A DNA stretch of 64,000 bases from positions 186,001 to 250,000 of the forward strand of contig NZ_BPQO01000003.1 of assembly GCF_022179285.1 (NCBI RefSeq), in the 5' to 3' direction. The notes under the pieces were generated by a model. It saw nothing but the letters and a program-made list of their open reading frames with translations. It was not told the origin of the DNA and made no database searches. Of this stretch, positions 51,326 through 60,447 are shown in pieces. The translations under genes and the position numbers were made by a program. Each line of letters starts with the position of its first letter. The stretch's first letter is position 1. The DNA comes from Methylobacterium hispanicum. GTDB taxonomy: Bacteria; Pseudomonadota; Alphaproteobacteria; Rhizobiales; Beijerinckiaceae.

Positions 51326-51919
51326 TCAGACCTCCGGTTCGGGGGCGTGGTCCGGCCGGAGGCCGGCGGTGAGGAGGCGCGGCGCGCGCGGCGGCGTCTG
51401 CCCCGGGGCGGCCCGGCGCGGGCGGGTCTCGAAGCGCACGGCCGGGCCCTGCCCGGGGGCGGCCGTGCCGCGCGGGCGGCGCGGCGCGGCCTCGGGGCCG
51501 GCGCGCAGGGCGGCGGGCGGGGGCGCGGGCGCGGCGCCCGAGGCCGCCAGCAGCGCGGCCTCGGCCGGGTAGAGCCCGCGGATCGCCTTGAGGGCCTCGA
51601 ACGGGCGGTCGGCCTCGACGAGCGCCTGGACGGCGGCGAGGCCGGCATGGATCGCCGCGTCCCGGGTGGCCGCCAGGATCCCGGCCTGGAGCCCCGCGCA
51701 GAGGTCGCGGGCGGGGCCGGCATTGGCCGGGTCGATCAGCAGGGTCTGGGCCGCGTAGTAGAGCTGGCGGAGCGGCGTCGTCGCCTCCTCGGCCTGGAGC
51801 ACGTGGCCCTCCAGCAGGAAGGCCGCGTCGTTCAGGAGTTCGATGCCGACCTTGCGGTCGACCCGCAGCACCGCGCCGTTGACGAAGACGCGCTCACCGG
51901 CGCGCAGCGAGAGATGCAT
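51326..51919 (-). CDS. flbT: Flagellin mRNA regulator FlbT, with a Pro/Arg-rich C-terminal extension
   Basis: 197 aa. The conserved FlbT part (residues 1-125) shows LSLRAGERVFVNGAVLRVDR, TPLRQLYYAAQTLLIDPANA and ADRPFEALKAIRGLYPAEAA. The remaining 70 residues are Ala/Pro/Arg-rich, an extension beyond the usual 125-150 aa. In Caulobacter FlbT represses flagellin translation until the hook is complete, acting opposite to FlaF. It starts 20 bases after the flaF stop. Confidence 0.9.
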   Translation of the reverse strand: MHLSLRAGERVFVNGAVLRVDRKVGIELLNDAAFLLEGHVLQAEEATTPLRQLYYAAQTLLIDPANAGPARDLCAGLQAGILAATRDAAIHAGLAAVQALVEADRPFEALKAIRGLYPAEAALLAASGAAPAPPPAALRAGPEAAPRRPRGTAAPGQGPAVRFETRPRRAAPGQTPPRAPRLLTAGLRPDHAPEPEV

Positions 51920-51939
51920 GCTCCGACCCCTCCCGCCGC

Positions 51940-52287
51940 TCACTGCAGGCCGTCGCGGATCGAGGTGTTCACCTCGATCAGCGCCGCGAGGCTGCGCTCG
52001 GGCGCACGCAGGGCCTCGCCGACCTCGCCCATGGTCCAGGCGCCGATCGAGACGAGATCGCTCCTGAGCGCCTCCGGCAGGGCGTTCTCGGGGTCGAGCA
52101 GGTCGGAGAGCAGCACGTTCCAGAGATCCTGCACGAAGGCGATCGCGGCCGTGCGCTCCGCGCCCCGCTCCCCGCGCGCCTCGACGGTGCGCAGGAGATG
52201 GAGCGCCCGGTCGAAGGCCATGCGCTCGCGCTCGCGGGCGAGCTGGGGCGCGTCCTCCAGGATCTCGGAATAGGAAAATCGGTACAT
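51940..52287 (-). CDS. flaF: Flagellin synthesis regulator FlaF
   Basis: 115 aa: MYRFSYSEILEDAPQLARER, MAFDRALHLLRTVEARGERG, AAIAFVQDLWNVLLSDLLDP and LVSIGAWTMGEVGEALRAPE are typical FlaF blocks. It is required for flagellin secretion and synthesis in Caulobacter and works with FlbT. It is 111 bases after flgL. Confidence 0.93.
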   Translation of the reverse strand: MYRFSYSEILEDAPQLARERERMAFDRALHLLRTVEARGERGAERTAAIAFVQDLWNVLLSDLLDPENALPEALRSDLVSIGAWTMGEVGEALRAPERSLAALIEVNTSIRDGLQ

Positions 52288-52398
52288 CGCGTGCCTTCGG
52301 TTCGATGGCAGGTGGCCCGGGTCCGCGGGGCGGGTGGCGGGGCGTGGGGCGAAGGTCGTGTCGTCGGTCGGCGGGACGGGACGCTACTCCGCCGGCCT

Positions 52399-53442
52399 TC
52401 AGAGGAAGTTGACGAGGCTGAGCTGGCGCAGCTGGGCGGTGAGCGCGTAGGACATCTGGATCTGCGTCGTCAGCGCATCGACGCGGGTCTTGGCCTCGGC
52501 CGGATCGACCGTCTCCAAGTCGTTGACCGCGCGCGACATGAGGGCCTTCTGGGCATCGAGCCGGGTGTTGGCCTCCGTGATCCGCTGCTGGGATCGGCCG
52601 AGATCCGCCTGCAGGCCGACGAGGCCGCTGCTCGCCTCGCCCAGCAGGCTCATCACGCGCTCGGTCGCGACCGACTGCACCGCCGCCGAGGCGCCCGTGA
52701 GTCCGATGCCGGAGGCGACCGCGTAGGCCAGGGCGAGGGTGCGGAAGGCCGGGTCGTCGGCGGAGACCGAGGTCGTCGCCCGCTCGCTCAGCGAGATCTG
52801 GCTGGAGATGGCCTCGCCCGCGGCGCGGGAGATGGTGCCGCCCCAGCCCGCGGCGAAGGGGCCGCCCGGGGCGGCGAGCGTGTCCAGGAAGCCGCGCATC
52901 CGGTCGGCGGTGATCGTGGCCGTGGCGGGGCTGCCGACCGGGAAGGCGAAGTAGCTCCCGAAGGCGGCCGCGACCGCGTCCTTGGCGGCGGCGAGGCCGT
53001 CCGGGCCGATCGGGCTGACCTTCGTGTTGGTGCCGCCGAACACGTACTGGCCGCCGGTCGAGGCGTCGAGGCCGCCCGCGAGCGCGGAGAGCGCGCTCTC
53101 CGCGCCGCTGGCCGCCGTCGCGGCCCGCTTGTCCTCCGGCAGGCCGGTGAGCGTCTTGAGCATCGCGTCGGCCGTGCCCTGGAGCTGGGCCAGCACGGTC
53201 TGGCTCGTGCTGAGCCGCATGCCGGCGACGCCGTTGCCGTCCTTCAGGGCGGTGAGCATCGCGCTCTGCTGGCGCACGCCCAGGCTGGTGCCCACCTGCG
53301 TCCCGAGCTGCAGCCCGACATCCGCGTAGCGGCCGGTCGCGATCTCGGCGTTGGCGCGCGCCAGCTCGGTCTGCAGGCGCGAGACGTTGCTGCGCGGCGC
53401 GTTCCAGAGGCTGATGCTGGAGATGTAGCTCGTGGTCATCAT
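52399..53442 (-). CDS. flgL: Hook-filament junction protein FlgL
   Basis: 347 aa, a flagellin-like protein. Its N-terminal coiled coil is SSISLWNAPRSNVSRLQTEL with ARANAEIATGRYADVGLQLG. The C-terminal partner helix is DAQKALMSRAVNDLETVDPA, ending QMSYALTAQLRQLSLVNFL. The variable middle domain has GGQYVFGGTNTKVSPI, typical of FlgL. It lies 4 bases after flgK. Confidence 0.94.
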   Translation of the reverse strand: MMTTSYISSISLWNAPRSNVSRLQTELARANAEIATGRYADVGLQLGTQVGTSLGVRQQSAMLTALKDGNGVAGMRLSTSQTVLAQLQGTADAMLKTLTGLPEDKRAATAASGAESALSALAGGLDASTGGQYVFGGTNTKVSPIGPDGLAAAKDAVAAAFGSYFAFPVGSPATATITADRMRGFLDTLAAPGGPFAAGWGGTISRAAGEAISSQISLSERATTSVSADDPAFRTLALAYAVASGIGLTGASAAVQSVATERVMSLLGEASSGLVGLQADLGRSQQRITEANTRLDAQKALMSRAVNDLETVDPAEAKTRVDALTTQIQMSYALTAQLRQLSLVNFL

Positions 53443-53446
53443 GGTC

Positions 53447-54913
53447 TTAGCGCACCGCGTCCATGAGGGTCTTGAGGAGGTCGTCGACCACGGTGAGGAT
53501 CTTCGCCGAGGCGGTGTAGGAGCGCTCCAGCTGGAGCGTCAGCGCGGTCTCGTCGTCGCCGTTGACGCCGGCCACGTTCGACAGGGCGTCGGTCGCGCGC
53601 GACAGCAGGGTCGACTGGTACTCGGCCGCCGCGGTGGCGTCCTTGCGCGCCTGCGAGAGCCAGCCGGCCGAGGCCGCCGCGAAGCCCGCGAGCGTCGCCG
53701 ATCCGGCGAGGTCGGTGCCCGTGCCGACGGTGCGGGCCGCCCCGAGGCTCGTCACCAGGGCGTTCAGGCGGCCCGCATAGGCGGCCTGGCCCGTGCCCAC
53801 GACGGTCCGCGCGTCGTAGATGCCGCCGTCGCGCAGCCGGCTCACGTCGCCGCCCTGCTGCGGATCGACCCGCGCCGCGACCCGGATCGTCCCGGCGAGA
53901 CCCGCGACCACCGCGCCGTCCGCCGGCACGGCCGCAGCGTCCGTTCCGGTGAACAGGCCGGCCGCCCGCACCGTCGAGACGGTGGTGGCGGGCGGCGGGT
54001 CGGCGACGGTGTAGGTCTCCGAGAAGGCGCGGACGAGGGCGCTCGCCATGGCGTCGAGCTGCGCGCCGTAGGCCACCGCGGCGCCGTCGCGCAGGTCGGC
54101 GAGGCCGGCGATGCGGCCGGACTTCAGGGGCATCGCCGCGCCGGCGCCGGTCACGGCCACCCCGTCGACGGTGACGGCGTTGCCCGGGGGCGGCGCGTTC
54201 GGGTCGAAGCGCACCGTGCGGGCGCCGCGCTCGTAGAGCGCCGCGCCGCCGTCGGTATAGATCGCCATGCCGCCGTCGGGCCGCGTGACGGTGGTGATGC
54301 CGAGCTCGGCGGAGAGCTGCGTCAGGATCCGGTCGCGGTCGTCGAGGCTGTCGGTGATGTCGGTGCCGTTGGCCGTGCCGCGCACCACCGCGTAGTTCGT
54401 GGCGTCGAACTGCTGGAGCAGGCCGTTGATGGTGGCGACCGAGGCCTTGATCGCGGAATCGGCGTCCGCCCGCACGCTCTGCACCGCCGCGGCGGCGTCG
54501 TTGAGGCTGCCCGCGAGGTCGCGGGCGGCGTTCACCGCCGAGCGGGCGAGGTCGCTGCTGTCGGGCTGGTTGGCGGCGGCCTGGAGCGCGGCGCTGAGCG
54601 CGCCGAGCCGGGCGGCGGGCGAGGTGGCGTCGGCCGTGTCGCCCACCGTCTGCGCCAGGGTCTTCAGCCCGTCGAGGCGGGCGGCGCTCGCGGCCTCGTC
54701 CGAGGTCGCGCCGAGCTTGCGCGTGAACAGCGCCTGGTCGCCCGCCCGGGTGATGATCACCTGCGCGTTGCCGTTGCCGGTGACCAGGGTGGCGATCTTG
54801 CGCGCGTAGCCGGCATCGTTCGCCCCCGCGACGTTGCGGGAGGCGACGGCGATCTGGCTCGACGTGGCGAGCAGCGCGTTGCGCGCCGTGCTCAGCGCGA
54901 TCTGGAGGCCCAT
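53447..54913 (-). CDS. flgK: Hook-filament junction protein FlgK
   Basis: 488 aa. N-terminal motif ALSTARNALLATSSQIAVAS with NVAGANDAGYARKIATLV (rod/hook superfamily signature) and C-terminal LERSYTASAKILTVVDDLLK with TLMDAVR, as expected. The middle, with VTVDGVAVTGAGAAMPLKSG, is the variable domain. It is 28 bases after flgE and 4 bases before flgL. Confidence 0.94.
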   Translation of the reverse strand: MGLQIALSTARNALLATSSQIAVASRNVAGANDAGYARKIATLVTGNGNAQVIITRAGDQALFTRKLGATSDEAASAARLDGLKTLAQTVGDTADATSPAARLGALSAALQAAANQPDSSDLARSAVNAARDLAGSLNDAAAAVQSVRADADSAIKASVATINGLLQQFDATNYAVVRGTANGTDITDSLDDRDRILTQLSAELGITTVTRPDGGMAIYTDGGAALYERGARTVRFDPNAPPPGNAVTVDGVAVTGAGAAMPLKSGRIAGLADLRDGAAVAYGAQLDAMASALVRAFSETYTVADPPPATTVSTVRAAGLFTGTDAAAVPADGAVVAGLAGTIRVAARVDPQQGGDVSRLRDGGIYDARTVVGTGQAAYAGRLNALVTSLGAARTVGTGTDLAGSATLAGFAAASAGWLSQARKDATAAAEYQSTLLSRATDALSNVAGVNGDDETALTLQLERSYTASAKILTVVDDLLKTLMDAVR

Positions 54914-54941
54914 GATGCGGCTCCGAAAGAGGTCGGTGAGA

Positions 54942-56159
54942 TCAGCGCTTGAGGTTCATCAAGGTCTCGAGCATCTCGTTGCCGGTCATGAACACCTTGG
55001 AATTGGCGGTGTAGACCGACTGCGACTCGATCATCGAGGTCAGCTCGGTGGCGACGTCGACGTTCGACTGCTCCAGCGCCTTGGCCTTGAACGTGCCGAG
55101 CCCGTTCTGCTTGGCGAAGCCCACCTCTAGGTTGCCTGAATCCCGCGTCGCCTCGAAGACGTTCCCGGCCCGGGGCTGGAGCTGGTCCGGGCTCGACACG
55201 TCGGCGAGCGGGACCTTGTAGGTCGCCGCGCGGGTGCCGTCGGCGTAGATCGTGTAGACCGTGCCGTCGTCGCCGAAGGCCACGCCCGTGCTGCTCGTCG
55301 GCGCCGAGCCGTCGGCCACGCCCTTCGGGCTGCTGTCGGGGGCGAGCTGCGTCATCGCGGAGAGGTCGAGCTTCAGGTCCGGGCGGTTGCCCGAGCCCGT
55401 GACGCTGAACGTCGACGTGCCGGTGATCTGGCCGGTCGGGCCGAAGGTGATCGTCTGGGCGGTCCCGACCGGGGCCGGCGAGGCGTCCTGGGTGTAGAGG
55501 GCAACCGACCACTTGTTCGTCTCGCTCGCGGTGTCGGCCACCTTCGAGAAGACGACGTCGTACGTCACCTTGTTGCCGAGGTTGTCGTAGGTCGTGACCG
55601 GGGTCTTCGTCGTGAAGGCCGTGGCGCTCGGGGTACCCACCGTGGTCGAGCCCTGCTTCAGGTTGCCCTGCAGGGTCATCGTGCTGGAAGGGCGCGCCAT
55701 CAGCTGGTTCGTGCCCGACTTGATGTCGGTGAGCGCCGGGTTCGCCGGCAGCGTGCCGTCGGGGTTGAGCTTGTAGCCCTGCAGGGTGAAGCCGGCCGCG
55801 TTGACGAGGTCGCCGGTGGTGCCGTCCTTCACGAAGTTGCCGGCCCGGGTCAGGAACTGCCCGCCGCCCGCATCCCGCACCAGGAAGAAGCCGTTGCCCT
55901 GGATCGCCAGATCGGTCTCCGAGGTGGTGAAGCTCGTCGGCCCCTCCTCGTTGATGCTGCGCCGGACCGTGGTCTCGACCGCGCCCGAGTTGTAGTTGCC
56001 GGTGCCCGAGGACTCGAGCAGCAGCGACGAGAACTCCGTCGCGGTGCGCTTGTAGCCCGTGGTCGAGGCGTTCTGGATGTTCTCCGCCACCGTCGAGATG
56101 CGGTTGGTCTGGGCGTTCATGCCCGAGACGCCGGTGCGGAGCACGCCGGTGAGGCTCAT
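54942..56159 (-). CDS. flgE: Flagellar hook protein FlgE
   Basis: 405 aa. It begins MSLTGVLRTGVSGMNAQTNR with ISTVAENIQNASTTGYKRTA, and contains VRRSINEEGPTSFTTSETDL and AIQGNGFFLVRD. The C-terminal region is MIESQSVYTANSKVFMTGNE followed by MLETLMNLKR. The length and both conserved ends are normal for the hook subunit. It is 79 bases downstream of fliI. Confidence 0.95.
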   Translation of the reverse strand: MSLTGVLRTGVSGMNAQTNRISTVAENIQNASTTGYKRTATEFSSLLLESSGTGNYNSGAVETTVRRSINEEGPTSFTTSETDLAIQGNGFFLVRDAGGGQFLTRAGNFVKDGTTGDLVNAAGFTLQGYKLNPDGTLPANPALTDIKSGTNQLMARPSSTMTLQGNLKQGSTTVGTPSATAFTTKTPVTTYDNLGNKVTYDVVFSKVADTASETNKWSVALYTQDASPAPVGTAQTITFGPTGQITGTSTFSVTGSGNRPDLKLDLSAMTQLAPDSSPKGVADGSAPTSSTGVAFGDDGTVYTIYADGTRAATYKVPLADVSSPDQLQPRAGNVFEATRDSGNLEVGFAKQNGLGTFKAKALEQSNVDVATELTSMIESQSVYTANSKVFMTGNEMLETLMNLKR

Positions 56160-56238
56160 GGGGACACCTTCAGGGTCTGGTCGTTGCGGGGCGCATCAGG
56201 CGCGCGGTGGCTTGTGCGGGGCTTAGTCATCGTCGCCG

Positions 56239-57564
56239 TCAGCCCCGCAGCGACTGGGCGAGTTCGAGGAAGGCGTCGCGGCTCGGCGCCTGGCCGGGCT
56301 CCTGGCGCATCGCCTCGTAGATCTTCGGCACGAGCCCGATCGCCTGGTCGAGCTCGGCGTCGGTTCCGGCCCGGTAGCCGCCCATCAGGCGCAGGTCCCG
56401 GGTCTCCTCGTAGCGGGCCATCATGGCCTTGAGCTTGCGCACGAGGTCGCGCTGCTCGGGCGTCCAGACCTCGGAGGCGAGCCGCGAGATCGAGCCGAGC
56501 AGGTCCATGGCCGGGTAGCGGCCCTGCTCGGCGATGGCGCGGTCGAGCACCACGTGGCCGTCGAGCGTGCCGCGGATCGCGTCGGCGACCGGGTCGTTGT
56601 GGTCGTCGCCGTCCACCAGCACCGAGAACACGCCCGTGATGCTGCCCTGGCCGTCGAGGCCCGGCCCCGCCCGCTCCAGGAGGCGGGGCAGGTCCGAGAA
56701 CACGCTCGGCGGGTAGCCGCGCGCCACCGCGGGCTCGCCCGCGGCCAGCGCCACGTCGCGGGCGGCGTGGGCGTAGCGGGTGACCGAGTCGATGATCAGC
56801 AGCACCGACTCGCCGCGGTCGCGGAACGATTCGGCGACCGAGAGCGCCACCTTCGGCGCCTGCCGGCGCATCATCGGGCTCTCGTCGCCGGTCGAGACCA
56901 CGATCACCGAGCGCGCCCGCGCCTTGGCGATCGGGCCTTCGAGGAACTCGCGCACCTCGCGCCCGCGCTCGCCCACCAGCGCCACCACGACGCTGTCGAA
57001 GCCCTCGGCATCCGCCAGCATCGCGAGCAGCGTCGACTTGCCGACGCCGGATCCTGCGAAGATGCCGATGCGCTGGCCCGCGCAGAGCGGCGTGAACAGG
57101 TCGAGCGCGCGCACGCCGGTCACCAGGGGCCGGCGCACCCGGGCGCGGCCGAAGGCGGCGGGCGGGTCGGCGTCGAGCGGGGCGGCGGTCGCGCCCGCGC
57201 CGAGCGGCCCGGCCCCGTCGATCGGGCGCCCGAGCGCGTCGATCACCCGGCCCTTCCAGGCGGGGTCGGGCCTGAGCTCGGCCGCGCCGAGCCGGAACAC
57301 CCGGGTACCGATGCCGGCCTCGATCCGGGGGCCGAAGGTCTTGAGCGTGGCGCCCTCGGCGTCGATGCGCACGATCTCGCCGATCTGGTCGCCGCCGTCC
57401 CCGTCCCGCTCGAAGCCCATGCGGTCGCCGAGCCGCACGAAGGGCCCGACGCCGCCGATCCGGCAGGCGCTGGCCGAGACCTCGCGCACGTGGCCGCCGA
57501 CCTGGACCAAGTGCCCTTGCGCCTGCGCCATCGCCCGTTCCAGGCGCTCGATCGCGTCCGCCAT
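56239..57564 (-). CDS. fliI: Flagellar export ATPase FliI
   Basis: 441 aa. Walker A at about 168-178 (GIFAGSGVGKSTLLAML), Walker B region SVLLIIDSVTRYAHAARDVA, and the FliI family block VVVALVGERGREVREFLEGP. It energises unfolding and delivery of export substrates with FliH and FliJ. ATG 57564 is 4 bases from the flgF stop. Length is normal. Confidence 0.97.
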   Translation of the reverse strand: MADAIERLERAMAQAQGHLVQVGGHVREVSASACRIGGVGPFVRLGDRMGFERDGDGGDQIGEIVRIDAEGATLKTFGPRIEAGIGTRVFRLGAAELRPDPAWKGRVIDALGRPIDGAGPLGAGATAAPLDADPPAAFGRARVRRPLVTGVRALDLFTPLCAGQRIGIFAGSGVGKSTLLAMLADAEGFDSVVVALVGERGREVREFLEGPIAKARARSVIVVSTGDESPMMRRQAPKVALSVAESFRDRGESVLLIIDSVTRYAHAARDVALAAGEPAVARGYPPSVFSDLPRLLERAGPGLDGQGSITGVFSVLVDGDDHNDPVADAIRGTLDGHVVLDRAIAEQGRYPAMDLLGSISRLASEVWTPEQRDLVRKLKAMMARYEETRDLRLMGGYRAGTDAELDQAIGLVPKIYEAMRQEPGQAPSRDAFLELAQSLRG

Positions 57565-57568
57565 CGGC

Positions 57569-58294
57569 CTAGCCCTGCGGTCCGAGGGTCTTGATGGCGT
57601 CCTGCAGCGTCGATTCCGATTGCTGCGTCAGGTTCGCCGCGCTCTCGAAGGCGCGCTGGATGGTGATGAGCTTCGTCATCTCCAGGATCGGGTTGACGTT
57701 CGAGCCCTCCAGATGCCCCTGCGTGAGGCCGATGCGGGTGAAGTCCTGCACCGGCCGCGCGGGCAGGCTGGGAGAGACGGCGTTCGGGCCGGCCCGGCGG
57801 ATCGCGGCCTTCGGGTCGAAGGTGAACAGGCCGATCGCGCCGACCTGATTGACGCCCTGGTGGATCGTGCCGTCGCGGCCGATCGTCGGCGGACCCTGTT
57901 GCGGGTCGAGCAGCAAGGGCCCGCCGCCCGGATCGAGCACCGGCCGGCCGGAGACGTCGGTGAGGCGGCCCGTGGCGTCCATGGTGAGGCGCCCGTCGCG
58001 GGTGTAGACGGGGCCGCCCGGGGCCCCGACGGCGAGCCACGCCTCGCCCTGCACGGCGACGTCGAGGGGCGAGTCGGTCTTGGCGATCGGGCCGGAGACC
58101 CGCGAGATGTAGGTGTCGCCCGCGCTCGCGAAGGCGACCGCGCCCTTGCTGGCCTGGGCCAGCAGGGCGGTGAACTTCGTCTCCTCCGCGCGGTAGCCGG
58201 CGGTGGCCATGTTGGCGACGTTCTGCGCCGTGGTGGTGAGGCGCTTCTCCAGGGCGATCTGGCTGGAGAGCGCGACGTAGAGCCCGTTCTGCAT
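57569..58294 (-). CDS. flgF: Flagellar proximal rod protein FlgF
   Basis: 241 aa: MQNGLYVALSSQIALEKRLT, TTAQNVANMATAGYRAEETK, the middle SPLDVAVQGEAWLAVGAPGG, and the C-terminal GHLEGSNVNPILEMTKLITI with QRAFESAANLTQQSES. It matches FlgF rather than FlgG by its start and short length. It lies 4 bases after the DUF1217 gene. Confidence 0.93.
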   Translation of the reverse strand: MQNGLYVALSSQIALEKRLTTTAQNVANMATAGYRAEETKFTALLAQASKGAVAFASAGDTYISRVSGPIAKTDSPLDVAVQGEAWLAVGAPGGPVYTRDGRLTMDATGRLTDVSGRPVLDPGGGPLLLDPQQGPPTIGRDGTIHQGVNQVGAIGLFTFDPKAAIRRAGPNAVSPSLPARPVQDFTRIGLTQGHLEGSNVNPILEMTKLITIQRAFESAANLTQQSESTLQDAIKTLGPQG

Positions 58295-58298
58295 CGGC

Positions 58299-59588
58299 TC
58301 AGAACCCCAGCCGGCTGGCCTGGAGGCCGAGCAGCATGTCGGCGCCGATGCCGCTCCCGCCGTCGCCCGCGCCGAACAGCGCCAGGATCGGGGCGGTCGC
58401 GGTGTTGTTCTGCGCGTCCCAGATCGCCGCGAAGCGGCGCGCCAGCTTCTCGACCGCGGCCGGGTCCTGCAGGCTGGCGATGTCGATCTTGGCCGCGATC
58501 GTCTCCGCGCGCCGCTCCAGGGCGTCGCTCGAGGCGGCCCCGCTCGTCGCCGGCAGGCCGATCAGGGTGTTGAAGACCTGGGTCAGCGCCTGGTCGCCCA
58601 GGATGGCGTAGGCCGAGGTGATCTCGGGCGCCTTGCGGGCGAAGTAGAGGGCGAGGCGCACGCCGGTATCCTCGGCCCCCGCATCCTCCTCCAGGGACTG
58701 GCGCAGGTAGGCGTCGGTGACCGCCCGCGAGCGGGCGTCCTGGCCGGTCTCGGTGCCGAAGCCGATGTCGACGGCCGTCCGTGCCGCGTCCGAGAGCGCG
58801 ACGTTCTGGACGAGGAGCGTGCGCCGCGCGCCGACGCCCGCGTAGATCGTGTCGGCGGCAGCCCCCGTGCCGCCGGGCGCCCCGTCCACGCCGAGATCGG
58901 TGTAGGCGGTCGTCTCGAGGACGAGCCTGTTCCGGTCGTCGAGCCGGGCCGCGACCTTGCCCGCGAGGTTGTCCTTGCCCGTGGCCTCGATCCGTCCGTT
59001 GATCGCCGCGACGAGCTCGGCCGCCGTGACCCGGGTGAAATCCCGCGCGTAGCCGGTCAGGGTCTGGCGGTTGAGCACGATCGTGCCCGTCTTGGTCGTC
59101 GTCGCATCGACCTGCGTGGCGATCGAGAAGCTGGCCTCGTTGGCGCCGCTGAAGTCGAGGCTCCCGCCGAGCGCGCTGGCGCCCGTGACCGTCGCGGTCG
59201 TGGCGTCGGTCGTCCCCGTCTCTGCGGTCGCCGCGTCCTGGCCCGCGCCGGAACTGCCGTAGACCTTCGTGAAGTCGAAGGCCTTGGCGAAGGCCACGTA
59301 GCGGTCGTCGGCGAGCCGGTTGGCGAAGCTCGTCGCGCTGTCCGTGCCCTCGCTCAGGACCTTGCGCATGAAGGCCCGGGCATAGGTCATGTCCTCCAGG
59401 CCGTACGCCTTCATGGCGTAGCCGTAGAGGCGCTGGTCGGCCATCAGGTCGTCGACGGATTTGACCGTGCCGATATGGGCCTTGAAGTAGGCGGTCTCGC
59501 GCGAGACCGCGGCCTCGGCGGCCTTGCGCTTGAGGCTCGTCGGGAGGTCGCGGGCGAGGAGCGTGTAGCTCGTGAGCGTGCCGGTCAC
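58299..59588 (-). CDS. DUF1217 flagellar protein
   Basis: 429 aa. Motifs such as TSLKRKAAEAAVSRETAYFK, KSVDDLMADQRLYGYAMKAY and MTYARAFMRKVLSEGTDSA with FANRLADDRYVAFAKAFDF define the DUF1217 family. The YVAFAKAFDF block and its variants mark these proteins in rhizobial flagellar clusters. The middle (130-290) is variable and beta-rich. It has no signal peptide, so it is probably exported through the flagellar system or acts as a rod/hook assembly factor; the role is not established. It is 4 bases upstream of flgF. Confidence 0.85.
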   Translation of the reverse strand: MTGTLTSYTLLARDLPTSLKRKAAEAAVSRETAYFKAHIGTVKSVDDLMADQRLYGYAMKAYGLEDMTYARAFMRKVLSEGTDSATSFANRLADDRYVAFAKAFDFTKVYGSSGAGQDAATAETGTTDATTATVTGASALGGSLDFSGANEASFSIATQVDATTTKTGTIVLNRQTLTGYARDFTRVTAAELVAAINGRIEATGKDNLAGKVAARLDDRNRLVLETTAYTDLGVDGAPGGTGAAADTIYAGVGARRTLLVQNVALSDAARTAVDIGFGTETGQDARSRAVTDAYLRQSLEEDAGAEDTGVRLALYFARKAPEITSAYAILGDQALTQVFNTLIGLPATSGAASSDALERRAETIAAKIDIASLQDPAAVEKLARRFAAIWDAQNNTATAPILALFGAGDGGSGIGADMLLGLQASRLGF

Positions 59589-59763
59589 GGGCGCGTCTCC
59601 GGCAGGCCGGGCGCGGCCGGATGGTCGAGGGTCATCGCGTCCGTCTCCGTCGCGGGCCCTGGAGCGGGCACGGCAGGCTCCCGGCCTAGGCGGGCACGCT
59701 TGCTCGGAGCTTGCCGGCCCGCAGCCGGCCGCTCCGGAATCCGCCCGGGCGCGCCCATCCCGG

Positions 59764-60321
59764 TCACAGCTGCGCCGGCCCGATGATGGTCTGCGTGGTG
59801 ATGACCACCCAGCCCGCGCCCGTGTTGCGGATGGCGAGCACCCGGCCGGCGCCCGGCACCTCGCCGCCGGTCGCGACCGTCACCCGCCCGCCCGCGCCCT
59901 CGAGGACGGCGAGGCCGCCGCCGACCGCGCGCAGGCTGTACCCGCTCTCGGGTGCCGGCTCGGCCGGCGCGGGCGCCGCGGCGGACCGGGCCAGGATGGC
60001 GCCGGTCGTGGTGGGGTCGAGATCGACGACCGCCGGCCGCGGCCCGGCCGGACCCGGCGGGCGCTTCCAGGCGAAGGGGCCGGTCCCGGCCGGCACCACG
60101 GCCTGGACGGCGTAGGGCCGCTCTTGGCCGGCGATGACGTAGCCCGCGAACCCGCTCGCGCCGAGCCCGAGCAGCACCGCGGCGGCCAGCACGAGCCGCT
60201 CGGCCCGCGCCTCGCGAGCGCGCCGCAGCATCGCCGCGCCCGCGAGGGGGCGCGGCGATGCTGCGATGCGGCGTTCGGCGCGGAGTTCGGCGCGGGGTTG
60301 CGGGGCCGGTCGGGCGGGCAT
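59764..60321 (-). CDS. Unrecognised single-pass membrane protein at the head of the long flagellar run
   Basis: 185 aa. A basic Arg/Ala-rich cytoplasmic start, one membrane helix (LVLAAAVLLGLGASGFAGYV, about 44-63), then a Pro/Ala-rich periplasmic part ending in a small beta domain: GYSLRAVGGGLAVLEGAGGR and RVLAIRNTGAGWVVITTQTI. An inner start at MLRRAREARAERL (residue 31) is plausible. It is the most upstream gene of the run that includes flgF, fliI and flgE, 175 bases before DUF1217. I do not recognise a family; the placement suggests a motility role. Confidence 0.6.
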   Translation of the reverse strand: MPARPAPQPRAELRAERRIAASPRPLAGAAMLRRAREARAERLVLAAAVLLGLGASGFAGYVIAGQERPYAVQAVVPAGTGPFAWKRPPGPAGPRPAVVDLDPTTTGAILARSAAAPAPAEPAPESGYSLRAVGGGLAVLEGAGGRVTVATGGEVPGAGRVLAIRNTGAGWVVITTQTIIGPAQL

Positions 60322-60447
60322 CGGACGCCTGCGGGGTCGGAGGGAGCGTTCCCACCCAGCGATGCGGGTTTATGCTTTCCGCTTGGTTAACGCAGAGGCG
60401 GGCGGGCCGGCCCGCGCCGGCCCGCGACTTCGGCGACGGCGAGCGCT

